A stretch of 64,000 nt of DNA, from positions 1 through 64,000 of the forward strand of contig CALMKX010000194.1 in NCBI GenBank assembly GCA_937867335.1, in the 5' to 3' direction. The notes under the pieces are model-generated. The model did not search any database. It had not been told where the DNA came from and saw only the letters and a program-made list of their open reading frames with translations. The position numbers and the translations under genes were made by a program. This document shows positions 9,733-16,874 of this stretch, piece after piece (position 1 is the first letter of the stretch; each line of letters begins with the position of its first letter). This DNA is from an uncultured Acidobacteriota bacterium (GTDB lineage: Bacteria > Acidobacteriota > Thermoanaerobaculia > Multivoradales > SZUA-115).

Positions 9733-11907
9733 TCAGCGGTACGGCAGATACTTGGTGTAGATCTGGTAAGCAAGATCGACCGGCTGATCCGCGTAGGCTT
9801 GAGCGAAGGCCCGGTGCCGGCGGGCGGCGGTCGACTCCGGGGCCAGGGCCAGCGAAGCGTCGAGCCGCCTCAGCGCCGAGGTGGCGTTGCCGTCTTTGAG
9901 GTCCTTCACCGCCAGGTTGAAGTGCGTGTCGGCGAGAAGGCGCTTGAGGTCTCGGTTGTCGCTCTGCTCGGCGGCCAGGCGCTCGAGATCCGGCAGCAGC
10001 TGTTCCCACTTGCCTTCGCGGAAGAGGCCGATCTGGGGCTCGAGCGGCGCCAGGCGCTTGAGCGCGTCCTTCGCCAGGTCGGCGGCGGGTCCGGCGAGCG
10101 GAGCGATCTCCGCGGCGCGCCGGAAGTAGGCGTCGGCACGCAAGTACTCCTGGGCGCCGAAGGCGTCCTGCCCGCGATCCACTTCGCGCTGCCAGCGCTC
10201 GAGTACCACCGGGTCGGAGGGAGGTGCGGCGGCCGTGGGGATCGGCTGCAGATGGAAGCTCGAAGCGATCTGGCTCGCTCCAGAGGGAGTCTTCTTCTCC
10301 TGCTGCCACGCCGCGATCAGGCGCTGGGCCTCCGCGTAGCCAGGGCTGCTCTTGGGCACGCGGCGGAGGGCGTTGAGGGCCGCCGCTCCCTTGCCGCTGT
10401 CGTGGAGCGCCTTGGCCTGAGCGACCAGATCTCCTTCCGCCACGGTCGACTCGGCATTGGGGAAGAGGCGGCCGCGTTGCTGCCAGGCGAGGAAGCCGCC
10501 CACCAAGAGGAGGGCCAGGACGCCGCCGCCGATGACAGCGAAGCGTCCGCCGCGGGCTTTCGAAGGCGCTGGTTGAGCCGCCGGGCGCGGCGGCGGAGGA
10601 ACCAGGGTCTCGGCCGCCCGGCTGCCGGTGCGGTGCGCCGTCGGCGGCGGAATCGAGAGCTCCTCCGAGAGATCTGGAGCCTCGAAGATGTCGCCGCGTA
10701 GAAACTGGTCCTCCTCGGTCAGGTCCGGAGCCGAGCCGAAATAAGGCGATGCCGTGTGACTCGCCTCCGGCTCGCCCGAGCTCGCGTTGAGCTGCGCCAG
10801 GTACTCGCGGGCGGCGAAGTAGCTGGGGGCCACCGCGAGAACCCTCTCGAAGCCCTGGCGGGCGACCTCTCGCTCGCCGCGATCGAAGGCCGCGACCGCT
10901 TCGTGGAAGAGCTCCTCTACCTTGCGCTCGCTCTCGGCCTTGAGTCGGCGGGCCTCCTCGATCCGCCGAGCCGCCTCGGGGTGATCGATGTCGATGAGGA
11001 AGATCCGCGACCAGGCGTCGATCGCGGCCTGCAGGTCGCCGCGGCTGAACGCTTGCTGGCCTTCCACGAGCAGCTGGCGAATGCGCTCGTCGCTCTCCCC
11101 GGCGCCGGCGGGCTCGCCGCCGAAGGGCGGAATGAAGTCCGCGTTCGCCGCCAGGCCCGGGTCGAAGGAAACGCCGTCACTGCCGGGCTCCGGGAAGGCC
11201 GCCCAACCCCCCGGGGCCGGCGGCTGGGCGGTAGCTGGCTTCCTCGTTGAGCCGCTGATCTGGGCTTCGAGCTCGAGCAGCTCGGGGTGGCTGGCATCGA
11301 GCGAGCGGGCCTTGGCGAGCAATTTCTCAGCCTCGGCCTGCTGGCCCTCCGCCAGGGCGCGGCGGGCCTTCTCGGCGAAGCTCTTGACGTAGGGCTCGGC
11401 CTCCAGGCGGTGGTAGGCCTGCTCCACGGTGCGGCGGGCATCGGCATCCGCCGCCACCTCGTGGCGGTTCTCCTCGGCCACCTGGATCAGCCGCTTGAGA
11501 TCGCCCTTGGCGAAGAGGTCCTGGAGCCCAGCGGCGAGTGCGCTGAGCTTCGGGCCGCCGTGAAGGCTCGGCAGGTCCGGCAGCTCGGCGTCGAGGTCGA
11601 AGGGATCGAAGTCGAGGCCTTGCTCTTCCTTCGCGGCCGGTTTCGCGGGGGCGGTACCGGCGGGTGGACCGTCGGTGAGCCAGCGCTCGAGATCTTCCGT
11701 CGGGATCGAGCCGGAGACGGTGCCGCCGAGTCGGCCCATCAGAACCCTTGCGGGCTCGAAGGCCGGGTCCATCCGCAGGATGAAGTCGCAGCCTAGAATG
11801 GCTTCCTGGCGACTGCCCTCGGCGGAGAGCTCCAGCGTCTGACGGAAGGTGCGGATAATCCGCTCCTGAGCGTCAGGAGCGAGGTTGGCGTTTCCAGGAT
11901 AGGGCAT
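9733..11907 (-). CDS. Large TPR protein with a central membrane helix
   Basis: A 724-residue protein of unknown specific role. The N-terminal half contains TPR-like helices (GDLKRLIQVAEENRHEVAAD, GQQAEAEKLLAKARSLD, RGDLQAAIDAWSRIF and REVARQGFERVLA). Near residue 455 there is one transmembrane helix (FAVIGGGVLALLLVGGFLAW), preceded by a Pro/Ala-rich linker, so the N-half is probably cytoplasmic. The C-terminal half has more TPR units (YLRADAYFRRAAEIAPL, ATSALRRLDASLALAPES). ATG 11907 was chosen because the residues before it are unlike protein. It forms an operon with the RDD gene. The layout suits a scaffold in a membrane complex. Confidence 0.7.
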   Translation of the reverse strand: MPYPGNANLAPDAQERIIRTFRQTLELSAEGSRQEAILGCDFILRMDPAFEPARVLMGRLGGTVSGSIPTEDLERWLTDGPPAGTAPAKPAAKEEQGLDFDPFDLDAELPDLPSLHGGPKLSALAAGLQDLFAKGDLKRLIQVAEENRHEVAADADARRTVEQAYHRLEAEPYVKSFAEKARRALAEGQQAEAEKLLAKARSLDASHPELLELEAQISGSTRKPATAQPPAPGGWAAFPEPGSDGVSFDPGLAANADFIPPFGGEPAGAGESDERIRQLLVEGQQAFSRGDLQAAIDAWSRIFLIDIDHPEAARRIEEARRLKAESERKVEELFHEAVAAFDRGEREVARQGFERVLAVAPSYFAAREYLAQLNASSGEPEASHTASPYFGSAPDLTEEDQFLRGDIFEAPDLSEELSIPPPTAHRTGSRAAETLVPPPPRPAAQPAPSKARGGRFAVIGGGVLALLLVGGFLAWQQRGRLFPNAESTVAEGDLVAQAKALHDSGKGAAALNALRRVPKSSPGYAEAQRLIAAWQQEKKTPSGASQIASSFHLQPIPTAAAPPSDPVVLERWQREVDRGQDAFGAQEYLRADAYFRRAAEIAPLAGPAADLAKDALKRLAPLEPQIGLFREGKWEQLLPDLERLAAEQSDNRDLKRLLADTHFNLAVKDLKDGNATSALRRLDASLALAPESTAARRHRAFAQAYADQPVDLAYQIYTKYLPYR

Positions 11908-11950
11908 GGATGGCGATCGAGAAGAGAGCCCCGGGGGCCAGTTGGGCGCA

Positions 11951-11959
11951 ATGCTAGCA
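11951..11959 (-). promoter_or_regulatory. Extended -10 promoter for the TPR gene
   Basis: On the minus strand TGCTAGCAT fits an extended -10 element (TGn followed by TAGCAT) and lies 43 nt before the ATG at 11907. No clear -35 is visible, as is usual for extended -10 promoters. Confidence 0.4.
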
Positions 11960-12099
11960 CTCGTCAAAGTGGAGGCCAAACCCGGATATCGCCGGGCTGT
12001 GGCGATCCGCCACAGCGTGCTTTCGGAGCGCGGCTCGCAGCGGCGCAACCGCCGGCACCGGCGCGCAGACCGGGACGCCTGTCCGAGGGAGGAAGCCCG

Positions 12100-13071
12100 G
12101 TGAAGGCCGAGCTCGAATGCGTGCCGAATGTCAGCGAGGGGCGGCGTCCCGAGGTCATCGCGCGCCTAGCGGCGGCGGTGAGTGTGGAGGGTGTCGAGCT
12201 GCTGGACGTGGCTCCGGACCCGGACCACAACCGTACCGTGCTGACCCTGGCGGGCTCCGAAGCGGGCCTCCACCAGGCGCTGCTGGGCCTCTACCAGGCC
12301 GCGCTCGAGGCGATCGACCTCACGGTCCAGGCCGGCGCCCATCCGCGGGTGGGGGCGGTGGACGTGGTGCCGTTCGTGCCTCTGGGAGCAACACCCATGG
12401 CAAGGGCCGTAGCGGCGGCCGAGCGGCTGGCGGGCGAAGTGGCCCGCCGCTTCGATCTGCCGGTCTTCCTCTACGAGGAGGCGGCTCGCCGGCCGGAGCG
12501 ACGCAGCCTGCCGGAGATCCGGCGTGGCGGCCCGATTCGCCTAGCCGAGCGCATGAAGAACGAATCCTGGCAGCCGGACTTCGGCCCGGCGCGGCTCCAC
12601 CCGACCGCCGGAGCCACGGTCGTCGGCGCCCGCTTCTTCCTGATCGCCTTCAACGTCCTGCTCGAGACCGCAGAGGTCGAGGTGGCGAAGCGCATTGCGA
12701 AAGCCGTGCGAGCCTCCTCAGGCGGCCTGGCGGCGGTGAGGGCGATCGGCGTCTACTTGCCGAGTCGGAGGAGGGCCCAGGTGAGCCTGAACCTCCTCGA
12801 CTATCGTCAGACGTCGCTGCTCCGGATGGTCGAAGCGGTTCGCGAGCAGGCCGAGAGGGAGGGGACGCGCATCTTCGCGAGCGAACTCATCGGGCTCGCG
12901 CCGGCGGCGGCGCTGCTCGGTCCGTTGGCAGATCTGCTCGAGCTACCGGAACTCCCTGCGAGCCGTCTACTCGAGCACCGCCTGCTTCTCGCGGAGGGCG
13001 GCGAGGACCCGGCGGGGCATGCCGTCGAACGAACCGGAGGACATGGTGACAATCACGTCTCCCGGCGCTGA
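12100..13071 (+). CDS. ftcD: Glutamate formimidoyltransferase-like protein
   Basis: Family of the formimidoyltransferase domain (folate-linked one-carbon transfer from formiminoglutamate). Diagnostic stretches are ECVPNVSEGR, DVAPDPDHNRTVLT, GAHPRVGAVDVVPFVP and HPTAGATVVGAR. GTG at 12100 follows a strong GAGGGAGGAA site. It is 323 residues long and lacks the cyclodeaminase domain found in fused versions. No histidine-degradation genes lie nearby, so the physiological substrate is uncertain. The family core ends near ASRLLEHRL; the last ~30 residues are read through the opposite-strand end of mpl, a 105-nt convergent overlap. Confidence 0.85.
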   Translation: MKAELECVPNVSEGRRPEVIARLAAAVSVEGVELLDVAPDPDHNRTVLTLAGSEAGLHQALLGLYQAALEAIDLTVQAGAHPRVGAVDVVPFVPLGATPMARAVAAAERLAGEVARRFDLPVFLYEEAARRPERRSLPEIRRGGPIRLAERMKNESWQPDFGPARLHPTAGATVVGARFFLIAFNVLLETAEVEVAKRIAKAVRASSGGLAAVRAIGVYLPSRRRAQVSLNLLDYRQTSLLRMVEAVREQAEREGTRIFASELIGLAPAAALLGPLADLLELPELPASRLLEHRLLLAEGGEDPAGHAVERTGGHGDNHVSRR

Positions 13072-14397
13072 GTCAGCCACCGCCCTTGCCAGCACCTCGT
13101 CGTTCGAGGCGCAGCACCGAGAGCCGTGGCCCAGCTCTGCGGCCAGGGCGGGCAAGTCGAGCACCTCCTCGGCCTCGAGGCGGCCCCGGTGGAAGACCGG
13201 AGCGAAGAGCACTCGGTCGGCCAGGCGGAAGGCCTCGAGGTAGGCCTCTTGGAACATCCGGCGGCCGGCGGTCAAGCTCCGTGGCTCGTAGAGAGCGATC
13301 CGCCGCCGGCCGGGATAGCGTCGGGCGAGGGCCGCGAGGGTCTTCTCTACGGCGGTCGGATGGTGGGCGAAGTCATCCACCACTACCACACCGCAAGCCT
13401 CGCCCAGGGCATCGAGTCGCCGGGCCACGCCGTGGAAGCCTGCCAGCGCTCGGGCGATCGTGCCGGGCTCGAGGCCGTCCGCGCGGGCAGCGCTCCAGGC
13501 GCCCAGGGCGTTGGCCACGTTGTGGTCGCCCGCGATCGGCAGATGGATCTCCACCTCGCCCGCCTCGGCATCCGCCACCACGAAATGCGAGCCATCCGGC
13601 CTGCTGTCGATACCTCGGAGCGGGCGAACGTCATTCTCCGGCTCCAGCCCGTAGAAGAGCTTTCGGCAGCGAGCTCTCCCGGCGAGCTCGCGCACCACCG
13701 GCCAGTCGCCGCAGGCCACCAGCAGCCCGTCCTTGGGCAGCAGGCCCACCAGCCGGCCGTAGGCCTCGTAGAGGGCCTCCGGAGTGGGATAGAGGTCGGC
13801 GTGGTCGTACTCGGCGCTGGTGAGGATCAACGTCTGGGGCTGGTAGTGGAGAAACTTGGCGCCGCGGTCGAAGTAGGCAGCGTTGTACTCGTCCCCTTCC
13901 ACGATGAAGCGATCGCCGCCGCCCAGGGCGAAGCTCGTCCCGAGGTCCTTGGGCAGGCCGCCCACCAGGAAGCCGGGATCCCGTCCTGCCGAGCGCCACA
14001 CCCAGGCGGCCATGGCGGTGGTCGTGGTCTTGCCGTGAGTGCCGGCCACCACCAAGGGCCTTCGCCCTGCCAGGCAGAAGCGGGCGAGAGCCTGGGGCAT
14101 CGAGAGGGTCGGCAGGCCGAGTCTCTCGGCCTCCTGGGCCTCTGGATTGGTGCGGGGAACGGCGTTGCCCACCACCACCAGGTCCGGCGCCGGCGAGAGG
14201 TGGGCCGGATCGAAGCCAACAAGGGGCACGATTCCGGCTTGTTCGAGCAGCGTGCTCATCGGCGGGTAGAGCGGGCCGTCGCTGCCCCGCACCCGATGAC
14301 CCTGCGCTTTGAGCAGCGCCGCGAGAGGCGCCATGCCGGTGCCGCCGATCGCGATCAGGTGGATGTCGAGGCCGATTTGACCCTGGGAATTTCTCAC
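12967..14397 (-). CDS. mpl: UDP-MurNAc:L-Ala-gamma-D-Glu-meso-Dap ligase
   Basis: Mur-ligase family enzyme that attaches recycled murein tripeptide to UDP-MurNAc. N-terminal Rossmann motif IAIGGTGMAPLAALL, ATP-binding loop VVAGTHGKTTTTAM, the Mpl-typical EGDEYNAAYFDRGAKFLHY, then SAEYDHADL and the C-terminal domain motif VVDDFAHHPTAVEKTL. YEPRS also favours Mpl over MurC. The length of 476 residues is close to the E. coli enzyme (457). The start is GTG 14397 with GGGAGAG upstream. It stands alone, divergent from the DUF1573 gene and convergent with the formimidoyltransferase gene. It implies meso-Dap peptidoglycan and murein recycling. Confidence 0.92.
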   Translation of the reverse strand: MRNSQGQIGLDIHLIAIGGTGMAPLAALLKAQGHRVRGSDGPLYPPMSTLLEQAGIVPLVGFDPAHLSPAPDLVVVGNAVPRTNPEAQEAERLGLPTLSMPQALARFCLAGRRPLVVAGTHGKTTTTAMAAWVWRSAGRDPGFLVGGLPKDLGTSFALGGGDRFIVEGDEYNAAYFDRGAKFLHYQPQTLILTSAEYDHADLYPTPEALYEAYGRLVGLLPKDGLLVACGDWPVVRELAGRARCRKLFYGLEPENDVRPLRGIDSRPDGSHFVVADAEAGEVEIHLPIAGDHNVANALGAWSAARADGLEPGTIARALAGFHGVARRLDALGEACGVVVVDDFAHHPTAVEKTLAALARRYPGRRRIALYEPRSLTAGRRMFQEAYLEAFRLADRVLFAPVFHRGRLEAEEVLDLPALAAELGHGSRCCASNDEVLARAVADSAPGDVIVTMSSGSFDGMPRRVLAALREKQAVLE

Positions 14398-14478
14398 TTT
14401 CTCTCCCTGTTAAGCACAAGGTGTTCTCGGCGGCCGGCGGCCGTCGCAACCCCCCAACTTTCGTCAAGGTAGGTGGCC

Positions 14479-15516
14479 ATGCCCCGAACTGTGAGAGCGC
14501 TCCTCGCGAGCCTTTCGCTCTTCCTGCTCTTCCCAGTCACGAGCCTCTTCGCGGAGGAAACCGCTCCCTCGAGCGGACCCAAGCCGAAGGCGGTGGTGGA
14601 CGAAACCGTCGCCGACCTCGGGGAGATCACCCGTGGCGACCGACCCACGCACGATTTCATCATTCGCAACGAGGGCGACGCAACGCTCGAAATCAAGGAG
14701 GTTCGGCCGGCCTGCGGCTGCACGGTGGTGAATTTCGACAAGACCATCCCGCCCAAGGGCAAGGGCGTGATCCACGCCGCGCTCGACACCAAGGGCATCC
14801 AGGGCGGCACCTCCAAGATGATCTCGGTGTTCACCAACGACCCCGACACGCCGCACATCCAGCTCTCCCTGCTGGTCAAGTCCCTGGACTTCCTGGTAGC
14901 GAATCCTGGCTTCGCCCGATTCATCAAGGGGCAGGGCTATCCGGCGGGCGAGGTCAAACAGGTGATCTACTCGGTGGACTTCGAGGATCTCAAGGTCGAG
15001 CAGGTGGTTTCGCCCTTCCCCTACCTCAAGGCCACCTTCCACGAGGCCAAGCCCGAAGAACAGTGGAAGAACGGCAAAGGAAGGCAGTTCATCGTCGATC
15101 TGGTGTTCGACTACGACCAGGCGCCGGTGGGCCCGCTCAACACCAACGTCGAGATCTACTCCAACCACCCCAAGCAGAAGAAGCTCCTGCTGCCGGTTTC
15201 CGGCTTCGTGCGGCCGCGGATGGCCGTGACGCCGCCGGTGCTCGATTTCGGCGAGCTCACCTTCGCCGGCGGCGCCGAGGCGAACTTGCTGGTGGCCAAC
15301 TTCACGGCGGAGATGGTGAAGGTTACCGGCGCCGAGAGCACCTTCACCGGCGCCACGCTCGAGGTGAAGCCGCTCGAAGAAGGCAAGAAGTACGAGGTGC
15401 ACTTCGTGCTGCCGGAGAGCATGCCCAAAGGGCCGTTCACGGGCAGCCTGCGCATCAAGACCGACAGTGCCAAGGACAGCGTGCTGGTGGTCGAGGTGAA
15501 GGGAAAGGTGCTCTAG
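14479..15516 (+). CDS. Exported DUF1573 protein
   Basis: A 345-residue protein with a signal peptide (LLASLSLFLLFPVTSLFA) and two Ig-like DUF1573 units. The first unit is classical: DLGEITRGDRPTHDFIIRNEGDATLEI, followed by RPACGCTVV and later DTKGIQGG. The CGC motif is highly conserved in this family, whose role is not established (periplasmic, ASH/Hydin-like fold). The second unit begins PPVLDFGELTFAGG. ATG 14479 has AAGGTAGGT directly upstream; a GTG two codons earlier sits inside that site. Its stop shares the palindrome CTAG with the stop of the convergent neighbour. Confidence 0.85.
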   Translation: MPRTVRALLASLSLFLLFPVTSLFAEETAPSSGPKPKAVVDETVADLGEITRGDRPTHDFIIRNEGDATLEIKEVRPACGCTVVNFDKTIPPKGKGVIHAALDTKGIQGGTSKMISVFTNDPDTPHIQLSLLVKSLDFLVANPGFARFIKGQGYPAGEVKQVIYSVDFEDLKVEQVVSPFPYLKATFHEAKPEEQWKNGKGRQFIVDLVFDYDQAPVGPLNTNVEIYSNHPKQKKLLLPVSGFVRPRMAVTPPVLDFGELTFAGGAEANLLVANFTAEMVKVTGAESTFTGATLEVKPLEEGKKYEVHFVLPESMPKGPFTGSLRIKTDSAKDSVLVVEVKGKVL

Positions 15517-16784
15517 GAGCGCCGCTTCACCTCGAGCTGCCAGAGCGTCAGATCCTTCACCGACCGCACCAGGATGCGGTTGCCGATTACCACCGGGTGG
15601 GCCCACGTCGCGGCCTGCCCGGCTTTGTAGCGGGCCAATTCCTGGTAGGCCGCGCCACCCGCTCGCGCCACGATCAAGCTGGCATCGTCCGTCAGGGCCA
15701 GGAGCAGGTCGCCGGCCACCTCCAGCGCGGCATTCTCGCCGTCCCGCCCGGGGGTTGACCAGGCGAGCCTGCCGTCTTTCGGATCCACGCAGAAGAGCTG
15801 TCCCTTGCGCTTGTGCGAGAGCCCGCAGAGCTGGCCCGCCGCCAGCACAGGCGAGCTCATGTAGAGCGGCACGCTCTCGTTGGCCCACAGCGGCGCCAGG
15901 GACCAGTGGGAGCGGCCGTTCTCGTTCTCCACGCGGGTGATGCGCGCTGCCATCAAGCCCTTGTCGAGCCCGGAGTAGTAGACGACATCGCCCACCACCA
16001 GCGGAGTGACGATGTTCTGCACGTACTCGGTGGTGAAGGGCAGCTGCCAGAGAAGAGCGCCGTCCGCGAGTGCCACCCCTACCAGGAAGCGCTGGCTCTG
16101 GGTGACCAGCTGCTTCACCCCGGCGACCTCGGCGATCACCGGTGAGGCGTAGCCCGGGCCGTCGAAGGGCTGGCTCCAGAGCTCCTTGCCGGTCTCGGGA
16201 TCGAAGGCCAGCAGAGCCCCCTGATCCTGCCCGCCGAGATGAACCACCAGCTTGTGATCCGCCAGGATGGGCGACATCGCCGTGCCGTAGAGCGGCGAAC
16301 TCTGGACGAATCGAGAGTGCAGATCCTGGCGCCAGAGCAGCGCGCCTTTCTCCGCGTCGAACGCCGAGAGGATGCCGGAGATGCCCAGCGTGAAGAGCTT
16401 GCCCTCTGCCACGAGCGGCGTCGATTTCGGCCCAGGACCATGGCCGAAGGCGGCCGGGTTCATGGTGTAGGGTGCCGGGTAGCTCATGCGCCACAGCACC
16501 TTGCCGTCGGCGAGGGAGAGCGCCGTCACGACTTCCTCCTGCTCCACGCGGCCGTGCACGAAGACGCGCTCCCCGACCACCACCGGGGAGGCATGACCCA
16601 AGCCCACATCGGTGCTCCACAGGGAGCGGAGTTGGCCGGGCCAGGCCTTGGGCGGCACAAAGCCGGCGACCTGCCCGTCCCGCGCGGGCCCTCGCCAGCC
16701 CGGCCAGTCGGCGGCGCGGGCGGAGCTCGGGAGCCCCCCGAGGACGAGCCAGGCCGCGAACGCTGCCATGCCGCTGAGTCTCAT
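15513..16784 (-). CDS. Exported PQQ-like beta-propeller protein
   Basis: A 423-residue secreted protein. The signal peptide ends at SSARA and is followed by DWPGWRGPARDG, the usual start of outer-membrane/planctomycete-type PQQ-repeat proteins. Propeller blades repeat the pattern of VVVGERVFVHGRVEQEEVVTALSLADGKVLWRM, and later LLAFDPETGKELW, GVALADGALLWQ and FCVDPKDGRLAWS. The repeats form a WD-like propeller; nothing shows that PQQ is bound. ATG 16784 has the strong site GGAGGTG; longer upstream reading lacks one. Convergent with the DUF1573 gene and divergent from the S9 peptidase. Confidence 0.85.
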   Translation of the reverse strand: MRLSGMAAFAAWLVLGGLPSSARAADWPGWRGPARDGQVAGFVPPKAWPGQLRSLWSTDVGLGHASPVVVGERVFVHGRVEQEEVVTALSLADGKVLWRMSYPAPYTMNPAAFGHGPGPKSTPLVAEGKLFTLGISGILSAFDAEKGALLWRQDLHSRFVQSSPLYGTAMSPILADHKLVVHLGGQDQGALLAFDPETGKELWSQPFDGPGYASPVIAEVAGVKQLVTQSQRFLVGVALADGALLWQLPFTTEYVQNIVTPLVVGDVVYYSGLDKGLMAARITRVENENGRSHWSLAPLWANESVPLYMSSPVLAAGQLCGLSHKRKGQLFCVDPKDGRLAWSTPGRDGENAALEVAGDLLLALTDDASLIVARAGGAAYQELARYKAGQAATWAHPVVIGNRILVRSVKDLTLWQLEVKRRS

Positions 16785-16874
16785 CACCACCTCCTGCCGC
16801 CGAAGGCGAAAAATGTCGGGTGATATTCTCGCCGAGCTTCCGGTCACGCGGCCCTTTTCTCGAGGATCTCAGCC

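Noticed and set aside
9731-10309. In-frame N-terminal extension of the RDD-like gene
   Set aside because: It overlaps the TPR gene in another frame, reads as Arg/Ala-rich noise, and the ATG at 9730 is perfectly placed after the upstream stop.
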